From DALYDK01 sp031973215 (lineage in GTDB: Bacteria; Patescibacteriota; Saccharimonadia; Saccharimonadales; CAIOMD01): a stretch of 64,000 nt of DNA. The first letter of the stretch is position 1. Every line of letters starts with the position of its first letter. The notes beneath the pieces are model-generated. The model did no database searches. It was not told where the DNA came from and saw only the letters and a list, made by a program, of their open reading frames with translations. A program made the translations under genes and the position numbers. Below are positions 7,424 through 17,551 of the stretch, piece after piece. The DNA is taken from NCBI GenBank assembly GCA_031973215.1, contig DALYDK010000005.1, positions 1 through 64,000 of the forward strand. Reading direction: 5' to 3'.

Positions 7424-8530
7424 ATGGGTGAAGCACTGAGTTCTAGGGTCGATAGTCAATCACCCAATGACAATAACTATATATCTAGTTTGAGACTTAT
7501 GGACTTTCGTTCATATAGTGATTTTGCGGTTGAACTAAGCCCTGGAGTAAATATTGTGGTTGGACCTAATGCTAGCGGCAAAACAAACTTAATGGAAGCC
7601 GTGCTAGTAGTTAGCGGTTTAAAGCCATACAGAGCCTCTTGGGTCGATTTAATTTCATTTAATAAGCAATGGACTAGTGTTGATTGTTTAATGGCCGAGA
7701 AGAGCCGCTCAATAAAAATTAAAAAAGATAATGAAAAGGTAGATAAGTACTATTTAATTAATTCCAAGCAAAAAAAGCGCCTTAGCCTAGAAGACAAGCT
7801 AGCTATTGTATTGTTTGAACCAGAAAACATGCGCCTATTAACTGATTCACCGGAATATCGTAGAAACTTTTTAGATTATATTTTAAGCCAAACAATACCA
7901 GTTTATAGTTCTATTTTAAGTTCTTATAAAAGAGTTTTAGTGCAAAGAAATCATTTACTTAAAAATTACAGTCCAAAATATAGCAATCAGCTTTTTGTTT
8001 GGAATATTCGTTTAAGTGAAATTGCCGGAGAAATTGTAAAAGCTAGAATAAAATTAGTAGATGAAATTAATAGTTTAATTACTGAAATATATTCTGAAAT
8101 TGCCGGAGAGGCTCAAGAAGTAGTTGTTACCTACAAGAGTAAATTAGGCCTAAATGACTATAAATCTAATTTAATAAAGTCTTTAGAAAATGATTTTAAT
8201 TTAGATTTAGCCAGAGGCTTTACTGGTAGTGGCCCGCACAGAGAAGATTTTGAGGTCAGCTTGCGTAACAACCGAGCTGATATATCTGCCTCTAGGGGAG
8301 AAACCAGAACAATAATATTAAGCCTTAAAATAATCGAAAAAAAATTAATTGAACAAGCCAGAGGCGTAAAGCCAATAATATTACTAGACGATGTTTTTAG
8401 CGAACTAGATGGTGCCCGCCGTAAGCAATTAACAAAGTACTTAGTTAACTATCAAACTGTTATTACAACTACAGACGCCGACATTGTCAGCAAAAACTTT
8501 GCCCAGCACACCAACTTAATTAGCCTTTAG
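7424..8530 (+). CDS. recF: DNA repair ATPase RecF
   Basis: A 368-residue SMC-like ATPase. Walker A GPNASGKTNLMEAV (about residues 48-61), signature SASRGETRTIILSL (about 286-299) and Walker B PIILLDDVFSELD (about 318-330) are intact. With RecO and RecR it loads RecA at gaps. The first 20 residues (MGEALSSRVDSQSPNDNNYI) precede the usual RecF start, so translation might begin later; no internal ATG fits well. The 45-base gap after dnaN holds the same TAGATTTAGAT-type repeat as the window start. Confidence 0.94.
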   Translation: MGEALSSRVDSQSPNDNNYISSLRLMDFRSYSDFAVELSPGVNIVVGPNASGKTNLMEAVLVVSGLKPYRASWVDLISFNKQWTSVDCLMAEKSRSIKIKKDNEKVDKYYLINSKQKKRLSLEDKLAIVLFEPENMRLLTDSPEYRRNFLDYILSQTIPVYSSILSSYKRVLVQRNHLLKNYSPKYSNQLFVWNIRLSEIAGEIVKARIKLVDEINSLITEIYSEIAGEAQEVVVTYKSKLGLNDYKSNLIKSLENDFNLDLARGFTGSGPHREDFEVSLRNNRADISASRGETRTIILSLKIIEKKLIEQARGVKPIILLDDVFSELDGARRKQLTKYLVNYQTVITTTDADIVSKNFAQHTNLISL

Positions 8531-8534
8531 CGGC

Positions 8535-9035
8535 CTAGTAGTTCTCATAGGAGTATTCCTTTATGTTTTTAGAAAAATCACCCGGTAATACTGTTGCTAA
8601 AGTTTCTGATGTTCTACTATTTTCAACTATTTGTATACTAAAAGTTTTATTTATACTTGGAGACTGTACTGTCAAAGTATAAATATTATTGTAATTACCA
8701 GATTCTCCTAAAAATTCTAAATCTGATTTGAAGTCACTGACTATGACAGTGGGAACGGGATTTTTACTAACACCTTGGGTACCTAGATATTCACCTATAA
8801 AATATCTAATTTCAATATATTCTTGTGAGCCGATAGCTTTGAATAGTTCTCCGTTTGTTTGATCATCAAAAGTCACTATCTGGGTGCCTTCGTAGGGAGG
8901 TGCTGTTTGCTGAGAAATATCTGGTTTGGTAGTTTTATTCTTTTGATTTATAAACACAAAAACACCTATTAAGTATATGGAAAAAGCAAATATGATTACT
9001 CCCAATGCTATAATTATTTTTTTCTGGTTACTCAT
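8535..9035 (-). CDS. Membrane-anchored hypothetical protein
   Basis: A 166-residue protein that I do not recognise. A basic start is followed by one membrane helix (IIIALGVIIFAFSIYLIGVFVF) and an extracytoplasmic domain of about 125 residues predicted to be beta-rich. It is the last gene of the leftward secretion operon; the preceding stop lies directly before its start. It probably serves as an accessory envelope protein of the secretion apparatus. It converges with recF, 4 bases apart. Confidence 0.55.
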   Translation of the reverse strand: MSNQKKIIIALGVIIFAFSIYLIGVFVFINQKNKTTKPDISQQTAPPYEGTQIVTFDDQTNGELFKAIGSQEYIEIRYFIGEYLGTQGVSKNPVPTVIVSDFKSDLEFLGESGNYNNIYTLTVQSPSINKTFSIQIVENSRTSETLATVLPGDFSKNIKEYSYENY

Positions 9036-10421
9036 TTAATTACCTTTTTTAGATATTGCATACATTTCAGATAGGTTAGCCTTTGTTGCTAAAAATTCTC
9101 TAGTATAACTTTTTTGGTTATTCTGATCATTAACACCCCTTAGGTCATACACTAAGAACTCTCCGTTACTTTGAACCTTTCTGATAACCATCATATGTAC
9201 ATTTGTAGTAAACGGAGGCCCAGTAAAGTAAGCAGCTATAAGACCACCGTCTCTTAAAGTCTTTTCTGCCTTATCAAAATTCGTTCCAATATTATCCGCG
9301 TTAAGACCTTCTGCTATTGCGGGAGCGTCTGGGTAATGGGTTGTTCCGTATTTATTTAATAGTTGCCCAGGATTTATTTTCTTATTTTTTAATGTAGATA
9401 TAATTATTGCAGTTGTTACTACCCAACATCCACACTTACCAATGGTTCCACAATTACTATATGGTTTACCTGCCCATTTAGGATCTGACTGCTCGTAAAC
9501 TACTATAGAGTTATGGCCCTTAAGGTCCCAGCCACCTTCACCCGCCGTTGTTGTGCTGCTCCCGCTATCTTCGCACGCATTAGTTGAGGTAGTGGAAGTA
9601 TAATCATCTACGCTACCACTGCCAATGTCTTTGTATTGAAGCAAACTAGGTTTGTACATTCCTTTCGGCTGTTCATATTCATTTGTTCCAATAATTAATC
9701 CTGCAGTTTTTTCATAATTATTTTTTACAGACTTTACCAGATCAAGCCTACCTTGGTAATAGGCGTCGGGATTTCCTAGACTAGCAGCAGCCCAAAAAGC
9801 ATTTCCTTTATATTTTTCATAATGAGTCAAAGCATACATAAAATCTGCTGCCGTAGAATCCTTTTTGCTAAGTACTATACCTAGCCTATCTTGGTTGTCT
9901 GTTAAGAATTGCCTGGCGTATGCTTCTATTCCTACATCAAATGATGCGTAGCTCTGAGTTCCATCGGTTCCCGCACCCCATTTTTTAGTAGGAAGGTCAT
10001 CTGCGCTTAAACCAAGGTTCATAGGGTTGAATACACTTTGATTATTAATATCTCCACCCTCACCCAAAGCAAATGCCACCAAAGCAATAACATGCTGTTT
10101 GGTGACAAAATCTTCCTCTGGTTTATCTGTTTTTTGTGCAAGGGCTTTTAAGATATGAATTGCAAACATTTCCAAAATGAACGGTCCGTTGGGGTCAATA
10201 CCACTTTTGTATATATCTTTTCCGCTATTGTCTGTTAATGCACCCGATGCATCATATTGTTCTTGTTCACATGAATAGTCGTCTGGGTCAAAATATAGAA
10301 TGCCTTTGTCTATCATTTGTTTTGTTGTTGGTACTTCTGCTCTAACGATTGTGCTCGAAAATAGGAATATTGATATTAAAAACAAATAGACTACTTTAAT
10401 GCTGATATTTTTTAATTGCAT
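9036..10421 (-). CDS. Secreted wall hydrolase: lysozyme-like + C39-like peptidase
   Basis: A 461-residue exported protein with a signal peptide (VVYLFLISIFLFSSTIVRAE). The middle (about residues 100-235) has a lysozyme/glucosaminidase-like pattern with ALGEGGDINN as the likely catalytic Glu region and repeated aromatic/Asn motifs. The C-terminal part (about 300-461) fits a C39-like papain fold: YEQSDPKWAGKPYSNCG, then GCGCWVVTTA with the candidate nucleophile Cys, HMMVI (His) and VYDLRG (Asp). Wall-cutting enzymes are normal parts of type IV secretion operons, where VirB1-like proteins open the murein. The start overlaps the M23 gene by 10 bases. The lysozyme-like call is weaker than the C39 call. 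Confidence 0.7.
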   Translation of the reverse strand: MQLKNISIKVVYLFLISIFLFSSTIVRAEVPTTKQMIDKGILYFDPDDYSCEQEQYDASGALTDNSGKDIYKSGIDPNGPFILEMFAIHILKALAQKTDKPEEDFVTKQHVIALVAFALGEGGDINNQSVFNPMNLGLSADDLPTKKWGAGTDGTQSYASFDVGIEAYARQFLTDNQDRLGIVLSKKDSTAADFMYALTHYEKYKGNAFWAAASLGNPDAYYQGRLDLVKSVKNNYEKTAGLIIGTNEYEQPKGMYKPSLLQYKDIGSGSVDDYTSTTSTNACEDSGSSTTTAGEGGWDLKGHNSIVVYEQSDPKWAGKPYSNCGTIGKCGCWVVTTAIIISTLKNKKINPGQLLNKYGTTHYPDAPAIAEGLNADNIGTNFDKAEKTLRDGGLIAAYFTGPPFTTNVHMMVIRKVQSNGEFLVYDLRGVNDQNNQKSYTREFLATKANLSEMYAISKKGN

Positions 10422-13400
10422 GACACCGTCCCCGGCCCATCCTTAGGCAGAAAGTCTAATGGGTTTAAAGTATTTGTTCCAGTTGTTCTACTGGAGAGTG
10501 TCTGGGCATCCGTAATGGAAAAGTGCAGATGAGGTCCAAAGCTGTACCCAGTATTGCCACTTTTACCAATTAATTCACCTGCTTCCACTTTTCCGCTTTT
10601 CTTGATTATTGTGTTTAAGTGTTGGTAGTTAGACCAATTACCACCGTCATGTTTAATCATTACAAAGTTTCCGGCGTCTCCACCGTCTCCGCTCTCAACA
10701 ACTGTACCTGCTTTTGCTGCGTAAATGGGGGTTCCCACTCCAACACCAAGGTCTATACCTGTGTGCCCTGGTTTTCTCCAACAGTTTGTTATTTCTCCGT
10801 TAAAATCACTTTTCCTAACTGGCCACTGCCAACCTGTTCTGCTAGTTATTTGACTTTCTGAACTTTCTGGGGCTGTGTCTGGTAGGTTCGCATAAAGATC
10901 GTTCATAATTTTAATTAAATTCTCGGTTCTAGATGAGACTGCGTGACCATACTCCTTTGACTGGTCTAGGTGTAGGTGGTTTATTGTGTTGTCTCCACAG
11001 GCAAGTGAGCCAATTTCTGCAACTTTATCGCCTTTTTTAACTCTTTTTGTATCGGAACTATTTTTTAATATTGGATTTTTTGTATGACCATAGAAGTAGT
11101 CATAACCGTCGTCACCCAATATGTGGAAGTTGTAACAATTTTCTACACCCCCATGATTTTTGGTTAGCCACATTTTCCCGTCTGTTATTGCGTATACAGG
11201 CATATTTTCGGCTTCTTTGGTATTTTTGGTAGATAGATCGAAAGCTGGCGAATCATCATGGTGGCAGTAAGGAGGAGTGGTTGGGCATGGCATAGTTGGT
11301 GAGCCTAGGTCTTTTTTAAATATTCCCACAGGCCAGGCGTAGTCTCCCTGGATAAAAGCTCCCCCTTCACCAACATCTCCGCTTTGATTGTTTGCGTCTT
11401 CTGGCATTATCTCATCACAAGATTCAGAATCATTAAACTCAGCACATACAAAACGCTTCATATTATTAGTTGAATTTAGGGCATCCCTAATAATGTTCAA
11501 GTTTTCGTCGTTATCATTGCTACATTCTTTAGGGTATTCTTTACTATCGGGGTCAATCAAGAGTGGGTCATCTGCTGTGCCGTTAATAGACTTAAAATCA
11601 AGTTTATTATCTTTGCTAAAATCAACTTCAAACCCATAGCATTTTTTTACCAGATCTTTGTATTTACCGGCATCTGGACCGGTTAATATATTATTTGCCT
11701 TATCTGCGGTTTCGTAAGGCTGATCATATTTATTTAAAAATTCAGTTGTTATTTTTGCTTTTCGGGTGCCGTAGTACATATCGGTATCATTTACTTCTGC
11801 TGCGGCCTTAGCCTTTGGAGATAGCTTTTTATTAATAATGACCGAAAAATTTGAAAAGACTTTTTCGGGGGTATTTTGTATTGGAGATTTTTGTAAAGAC
11901 AGTGCTACCTGATTTACGGGTGTGCTACTGTCGTAGACATCAAAATATTTTTCGAATATAGATTTATTACTATTTTCGACTATGTATTTTTGCTTTTCTA
12001 TTTCATTTTCTTGGGCAATTTCCTTATCTGTTAACGCTCTACCACCATCTTGATACCAGAGTTGGTTGCTGTACTCTCTACCGCCGGCATAAACAGCTTC
12101 TTTAAAAGGGCCGCCTCTATATTGTTTTTCTGTCCAGTCTATCGCATCATCTTTGAAATAGTTCGTTATTGCGTTCATTAGTATTGGGCTAGCTATAGCA
12201 GTAGCTATTCCGGTTACTGGTGCAGCAGCAATGCTTATAACTGCTACAACCGCACTATTTAGTACTTTACAAATGCCATCTAGGCCCTGAATATTGTTCA
12301 GAAACTCTCCTATTTCAGAATTAGCTAGATCTTGTCTGGCTTCGTCCGGGAGCTTTGCTCCACTGGTGTCAACGGCGCCTGTGTACTTTGTAGTTTCATA
12401 GTTTTGTATTGCTGATGTTTCGTAAACGGGTAATCCTTGCGCTTCTGCCTCTTTTTTATAACTTGGGTCTGTTCTTAGTAGCTTAACGACCTCTCCTAGG
12501 CCTTGGTAATTAATTGTATTTGGCTCTCCAGACTTTGCCTCGTCCCCAAGTGGTACGGTTTTTTGAAAAGCTCTGATTGTATTCATCTTTGCGGTTTTTC
12601 TATTCGCACTATCTACATCATCTACGCCGGCTTTTAGCATACATACTAAACCTAGGCCTGCCCCTGAAATACCACCTGCAATTTTTTTAGATCCTAAGAA
12701 TTTAGAGGCTGTGCTTTTACCATTTTTTATCTCTGATTTTGCTGTATTTCCCTCTTCGGCCGTTTGTCCAGTTCTTTCTGCGGCTGCCTTTTCTTCTTCT
12801 GAGGCGTTTTCACCTGCTTTTGTACCCTCTGCACTGGCTACATTTCTTTTACCAGTTAATTGATCGCTAAGCTTTTTTAATACGGCGTTTCTTTTTTCGT
12901 TTGCTTTTCCATCTAACTTTGCAAATACATTCCATTTTCCGGCTGCAGTTTTTTTGTTTAAAGTTCTTGTAGCCAAAGCGGTTTGCACCTTACCTACATC
13001 CAAAGAGTTGCGAAGTACATACTTGTTTATGAATTTATAGCTGGTAAATATTTTTCCTTCGCTTTCAATGACAAAAGTATGTCCTTCTATCTTGCCTTTT
13101 ATTCCATCTCTTGCGGCAGCTTTTTGAAGTTCTTCTGCCTGTTTTTTTGCTGCCTTTTCAGAAAGTGGGTTATCACCCTTGGTAGCATCAAAAACATACC
13201 TGAATTTGTTTCCACCGTTATTTTTTATTGATACACCGCTTTTAGCTAGTTTTTTATCTATATCTTGAGAATGTAGGTTTCCTAATACCCCTAGCCGTGT
13301 AGTAGTGTAGTCCCCGCTAGACTTTGCGTAGAATATTAACTTGGTGGTTTTGCTGGAAGACGCATCTTCGTGTTCGCTGAAAAATGTTTGTTTTAAATTC

Positions 13401-13705
13401 TCGGTTAAATTAATTACTTCTAAAGGCCCTAGACTTAAAACACCGAGGTAAACTACTGATAGTAAGCCAAATAGCCCGAAGCCTAAACCGGCTGATTTTT
13501 TTGGGTTTTTTGTAACAATTAGTTTTGCGTTTTCTACAAAACCATTTATGCTTGTTTTCTCTTTATTGTTATCACTAATTAATTCAGATTCCTTATTAGA
13601 AAGCGTATCTTTATCAATTGCCTGTTTATTGCCAAGCTCAGCTTTTTTTATGTCATCGTCATATATTTTGTGATTATCTGTTTTTGGTGGCATTAGAGTA
13701 AACAA
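10412..13705 (-). CDS. Giant membrane protein with tandem M23 peptidase domains
   Basis: A 1097-residue protein. The N-terminus is cytoplasmic and basic, with one membrane helix at about residues 75-95 (GLGFGLFGLLSVVYLGVLSL), then a long Lys/Glu-rich region and a hydrophobic segment near 480-510. Two LytM/M23-like domains end the protein. The first (about 785-935) has HHDDSPAFDLS, YGHT and HLHLD. The second (about 955-1085) has the full zinc set HTGIDLG and PHLHFSI with YQHL. M23 enzymes cut peptide cross-links of murein. Position in the channel operon suggests it opens the wall for the pilus or anchors it. Long disordered linkers are typical of such CPR proteins. Confidence 0.75.
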   Translation of the reverse strand: MFTLMPPKTDNHKIYDDDIKKAELGNKQAIDKDTLSNKESELISDNNKEKTSINGFVENAKLIVTKNPKKSAGLGFGLFGLLSVVYLGVLSLGPLEVINLTENLKQTFFSEHEDASSSKTTKLIFYAKSSGDYTTTRLGVLGNLHSQDIDKKLAKSGVSIKNNGGNKFRYVFDATKGDNPLSEKAAKKQAEELQKAAARDGIKGKIEGHTFVIESEGKIFTSYKFINKYVLRNSLDVGKVQTALATRTLNKKTAAGKWNVFAKLDGKANEKRNAVLKKLSDQLTGKRNVASAEGTKAGENASEEEKAAAERTGQTAEEGNTAKSEIKNGKSTASKFLGSKKIAGGISGAGLGLVCMLKAGVDDVDSANRKTAKMNTIRAFQKTVPLGDEAKSGEPNTINYQGLGEVVKLLRTDPSYKKEAEAQGLPVYETSAIQNYETTKYTGAVDTSGAKLPDEARQDLANSEIGEFLNNIQGLDGICKVLNSAVVAVISIAAAPVTGIATAIASPILMNAITNYFKDDAIDWTEKQYRGGPFKEAVYAGGREYSNQLWYQDGGRALTDKEIAQENEIEKQKYIVENSNKSIFEKYFDVYDSSTPVNQVALSLQKSPIQNTPEKVFSNFSVIINKKLSPKAKAAAEVNDTDMYYGTRKAKITTEFLNKYDQPYETADKANNILTGPDAGKYKDLVKKCYGFEVDFSKDNKLDFKSINGTADDPLLIDPDSKEYPKECSNDNDENLNIIRDALNSTNNMKRFVCAEFNDSESCDEIMPEDANNQSGDVGEGGAFIQGDYAWPVGIFKKDLGSPTMPCPTTPPYCHHDDSPAFDLSTKNTKEAENMPVYAITDGKMWLTKNHGGVENCYNFHILGDDGYDYFYGHTKNPILKNSSDTKRVKKGDKVAEIGSLACGDNTINHLHLDQSKEYGHAVSSRTENLIKIMNDLYANLPDTAPESSESQITSRTGWQWPVRKSDFNGEITNCWRKPGHTGIDLGVGVGTPIYAAKAGTVVESGDGGDAGNFVMIKHDGGNWSNYQHLNTIIKKSGKVEAGELIGKSGNTGYSFGPHLHFSITDAQTLSSRTTGTNTLNPLDFLPKDGPGTVSCN

Positions 13706-13751
13706 CCTAAGTTTTCTTAGGTATTATTATACCATCTTGCTTTTGCTTAGA

Positions 13752-15083
13752 CTATTGCATTATCTTATCTAAATTTGTGTTTACATTTTCAATGTATTTT
13801 TCAGAACCTTTGATTAATGCATTGACCTCGTCTTGACTTAGAGCTCCGCTTTCGATGTGATAAGAAGAAAAATTAATATTTGTTTGCTGAAGGTTAATTA
13901 AGTCTTGTTTCACGCCATCGTTGCCTCGTACCCCGAATAAAAAGTCACCTGTTGAGTTTAGGGTCTGGAACATTGTGTCTATAGTCGTGGTTTGAAGGGT
14001 GCATTTTCCTGGTAAATATTCCCAAACACCAGATTTAATTAAATAATTTTTTACATCTGACGCTGTGGTATCTAGACTCACTTTTTTACCACTTGATTGA
14101 TATAGTAATTTTTCCATCACATTTTTATAATCTTCTGTCCAAACTCCTTCGTTAAGAGATACGGCTAAGTCGATTAACTGTTTAGAAACACTGGCATTTG
14201 TTAATATTTTTCCAGCCTGTTCTGGGTTGGTTGAAGATAACGCAAATGCTTCATCCCATTGTGCCTTGTCACTATCCTCGATATTTTTGACCCAAACCTC
14301 GGCGACGGCGTCAAGGTCTGAAATAATTTTCTTACCCTCTTGTTCAAGTGCAAGTTTTTGTTCAGGGCTTAAATCTTCAATTTGCACGCTTGTGCTAGTA
14401 GAATCTTTTTCGCTAGAGTCCATAACTTTTGAGACACCGAACAATGCCCCGCCTACTGTAGCTACTGCCGCTATTCCTGCGCCCAACTTTTGCCACGGTT
14501 TCATCTTGGTTTTATTTTTTTCATCTTTTACGTTAACTAATGTTGTTGCGGCTTTTACTTCTTGCTGTTCTTGGTTAGGGTCTTCTTGATTCTGATCTAG
14601 CTTTAAATCTACTTTTTGTAAATCTTCTTCGGTAGGCTTATTAGAGTCTTCTTGAACAGAATTTTCAATATTTGCATCAGACTCTTCTTTTTTAGGGTTG
14701 TCGTCAACTACTGCTTCTTCTTCGGGTTGGCTGATCTCTGCTGAACCTGTCTTATCTTCGTTTAATTTCTCTTCTGATTCTGAAATTTCACTATTGTCTG
14801 TAGTATCCTCGGCTGTATTTTCTGCTATATCTGCCGTTTCAGTAACATTGTTAACAGAGAGTTTTTCTGGCTCATTTTCTTCCTGAGCCTCATTCTCAAT
14901 TTCTGTATCTACACCCACCGGCTTTACCTCGCCGCTTGGTTCTGTTACGTAGTAAAGAGGTGCTGAATCTGTCTTTGACTCAGCAGTTTCGCTTTTTTTT
15001 GCTGCTGTTTCTGGGTATACAGGAACAGCTTCGCCGTTTTCGCCCGTTGTGTAATGTGTTGGTTTTTTTTCTTGTTCGTTCAT
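13752..15083 (-). CDS. Acidic repeat protein with one membrane helix
   Basis: 443 residues, function unknown. Two related N-terminal motifs, YTTGENGEAVPVYPET and YYVTEPSGEVKPVGVDTE, are followed by a long Glu/Asp/Asn-rich disordered region to about residue 190. One membrane helix (LGAGIAAVATVGGALFGVSKV) and a mostly helical C-terminal domain of about 200 residues complete it. It lies between the VirB6/TrbL-like gene and the M23 gene with short gaps, so it is probably a structural or adaptor part of the same machine. Confidence 0.55.
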   Translation of the reverse strand: MNEQEKKPTHYTTGENGEAVPVYPETAAKKSETAESKTDSAPLYYVTEPSGEVKPVGVDTEIENEAQEENEPEKLSVNNVTETADIAENTAEDTTDNSEISESEEKLNEDKTGSAEISQPEEEAVVDDNPKKEESDANIENSVQEDSNKPTEEDLQKVDLKLDQNQEDPNQEQQEVKAATTLVNVKDEKNKTKMKPWQKLGAGIAAVATVGGALFGVSKVMDSSEKDSTSTSVQIEDLSPEQKLALEQEGKKIISDLDAVAEVWVKNIEDSDKAQWDEAFALSSTNPEQAGKILTNASVSKQLIDLAVSLNEGVWTEDYKNVMEKLLYQSSGKKVSLDTTASDVKNYLIKSGVWEYLPGKCTLQTTTIDTMFQTLNSTGDFLFGVRGNDGVKQDLINLQQTNINFSSYHIESGALSQDEVNALIKGSEKYIENVNTNLDKIMQ

Positions 15084-15108
15084 TTTTTAATAATACATCA
15101 AAGTAATA

Positions 15109-17451
15109 TTATTGTGGAACTTTACCCTTTACAAGAAACTGTTTATCTGATGCGCCAGAACCAGTTTTTGTAGTGTCTCTACCGGCAAAGTCTTTTCCGG
15201 CGGTTAAACTATCAATTTTGGCAATGTCGACATCTCTCATGGCAGTTAATGTTGTTCTCATCTCAGAACTAATGTTTAGGTTAGTATCTGTTAGTGCTCT
15301 ATCGGCCTGTTCAGATACGCTAGCAATTTTATTTAGCAACATATCTCTTTCTGTGAATCTGCCGTTGTTTGCGTGCTCTTCTGCCGCTCTTTGCCATGAT
15401 GCCAGTTGAGCGGAATAGTTCCGAAGAGTTCCTGGCTTAATCGAACCTAGGTCAATATGTCCAAGAGCATCTACATCTTTACCATAAAGATCTGGGGCTG
15501 TTTTTATAAGAGTGCCCACACTATCTTCTGTGATTTTAGCAGCAACAGCACCTCTATCAGATTCTTGAAGACCAGTAACTGCTGCGCGGACTTCATCAAC
15601 CGCTCCACCTTCAGCCAAGAACTGGCCAGCGGTTCTTCTAAGTGCGTCATTTACCTGAATTGTTTCTTGTTTGCCGTCGGCTCTTGTATAGGTCGCGGTA
15701 TCGCCAGTAGCGCCGGCAATTGCGGCCGCTGCCTTGACCTTGTCATCGAATGAACCGAAATCTCTTGTCCTAGCATTAAATTCCAGCTTCGCATCATTAA
15801 GCTCATCTCTTTCAATTTCTCCACCATATCTAGCTACCTGTCTTGAAAGCCTGTCTTTACCACCGGGCAAAAATCCTCCAACGCCCAGCTGTGCCCTACC
15901 CCGAACTCTTTGGAATTTGCTGGCATTGGGATTAAGAGCACTCGTGCCTACTTCCCGAGCTTTTCTTTGTAGCTCATTGGCCTTCATTTCATCTGAAACC
16001 TTTCTGTAGGCGTCTCTTTTTCTCCTTAAACCAAAGCCACCGTCACTAATCTTTTTGCCACCTCCACTTATGAAGCCTGCTATTTGGCCAAAAATGCCAC
16101 CAGCGGCCTTAAAAGTGCCGGGAATTAAGAATAGTGGAGCAAAAAATGCAACTATAATCATTATCATATTTACACTCCCAACCACTCCACTTTCATCTAT
16201 GTTAGATAGCGAAGCGGCAAATATTTGACCTGCAGCAAAAAGTATCATAATAAGCGGGAACATTATAAGTAGTTTAGAAAACAGCTGCCACCACATTGAC
16301 CAAATTTTTTGCGTACCTGGCAGTATCCACAGCGCCAAAGCAACTGGTGATAAAATTAGCAGAGTAATAATCAGCATTTTTCTAACAATTAATGTAATTA
16401 AGGCGACTAGCATAGAAACTATAACTCCTATGCTAACTAATACAAGTGTCATCCAACCACCCGGAGTTAAGGCGGTTATTAAAGCACTAATTGTTCCGGC
16501 GCTAAGACCAAGAAACAATAATAGGCCTCCAAAGCTTTGCGACCCATAGCCAACAGAGTCGGTTTGATTCGTTAGATCCGTTAAAATATCACCAGCGTTA
16601 TCGAAAGGTAGGGTTAGTAAATTGTATATACCCGCTCCTACGCCATTAGTTATTTGAATTAGCAGTGTAAAAATAAACCAAGAAAGCTGTATTGCAATTG
16701 CAGCAATTACCAGCCTGGGGAGTGCTTTTTTTACAGTATAGGCGCTAATAAATTCAAAATTAAATATTTGCGCAGCAATCATCACTAACGCAACAAGTAC
16801 AATGATCGCAGAGGCTATGTTTTTCATATTATTCCAAGACTCTTTAAGTCCTGCATTAGAATTATAGGTAGCTTCAGGTATGAAGAGCAGGTTTCTAACA
16901 ATGCCAAACATCCAGTTATACAATGTGTTTGCAAAATCTAGTATTGGGCATAGTATCCAACCAAAAGTTCCCACAGATAACCAGCACGGGTTATCAGCCG
17001 GTTGCTGATCTTTGCAACGGGAGTCGTCGGGGTTTTTATTACAATTTACAGGATTGTTATTACTTGCGTCGAGATCTTTATTTTGTTTAATTTCAGCCGG
17101 TAGATCACCTTTGATTGTTATAGAGCTAGTGTTGTATTTTCCTGAACTACAATCTTGACCAGCTAACTTCTCTACATAAAGCTTGGCATCTCCACTTTTT
17201 GCCTGCACCGTAATGTATGAACAGCCACCATTACTGATTGAGTATTTATACTCTTTCCCCGTTTTCGATGAAAAAGAATAAGTTTGGTTGCTTTTGGGGT
17301 TGTTGGGGTTGTCGTTGTCCTGCACATCGATGTTGTTTGCATTCGTCCATGTATACTCCGGGCTGTAGGCGACTGCAATTTTACTAAAAAACGGTCCACT
17401 TAGTATGGATATTCCTAATAGTAAAAATATTATTATTTTTAATTTTTTCAT
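15109..17451 (-). CDS. VirB6/TrbL-like polytopic channel protein
   Basis: 780 residues. A signal peptide (MKKLKIIIFLLLGISILSG) and a Cys-containing external domain (to about residue 160) are followed by six to eight membrane helices (about 165-465; for example IIVLVALVMIAAQIF and LVLVSIGVIVSMLVALITLI). A 300-residue charged, Ala-rich, helical cytoplasmic tail follows. This matches VirB6/TrbL-type inner-membrane channel subunits with extended C-termini. First gene of the leftward operon, divergent from the pilin operon. The assignment rests on topology and context more than on motifs. Confidence 0.72.
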   Translation of the reverse strand: MKKLKIIIFLLLGISILSGPFFSKIAVAYSPEYTWTNANNIDVQDNDNPNNPKSNQTYSFSSKTGKEYKYSISNGGCSYITVQAKSGDAKLYVEKLAGQDCSSGKYNTSSITIKGDLPAEIKQNKDLDASNNNPVNCNKNPDDSRCKDQQPADNPCWLSVGTFGWILCPILDFANTLYNWMFGIVRNLLFIPEATYNSNAGLKESWNNMKNIASAIIVLVALVMIAAQIFNFEFISAYTVKKALPRLVIAAIAIQLSWFIFTLLIQITNGVGAGIYNLLTLPFDNAGDILTDLTNQTDSVGYGSQSFGGLLLFLGLSAGTISALITALTPGGWMTLVLVSIGVIVSMLVALITLIVRKMLIITLLILSPVALALWILPGTQKIWSMWWQLFSKLLIMFPLIMILFAAGQIFAASLSNIDESGVVGSVNMIMIIVAFFAPLFLIPGTFKAAGGIFGQIAGFISGGGKKISDGGFGLRRKRDAYRKVSDEMKANELQRKAREVGTSALNPNASKFQRVRGRAQLGVGGFLPGGKDRLSRQVARYGGEIERDELNDAKLEFNARTRDFGSFDDKVKAAAAIAGATGDTATYTRADGKQETIQVNDALRRTAGQFLAEGGAVDEVRAAVTGLQESDRGAVAAKITEDSVGTLIKTAPDLYGKDVDALGHIDLGSIKPGTLRNYSAQLASWQRAAEEHANNGRFTERDMLLNKIASVSEQADRALTDTNLNISSEMRTTLTAMRDVDIAKIDSLTAGKDFAGRDTTKTGSGASDKQFLVKGKVPQ

Positions 17452-17551
17452 TTAAACTGTCTTTATACTTATAAATTCTACATTAAAAAACACTACAGTT
17501 AAAGCAAATGCTTAAAAAATAATTCAAAATGTTATATAGTAAACATAAATT

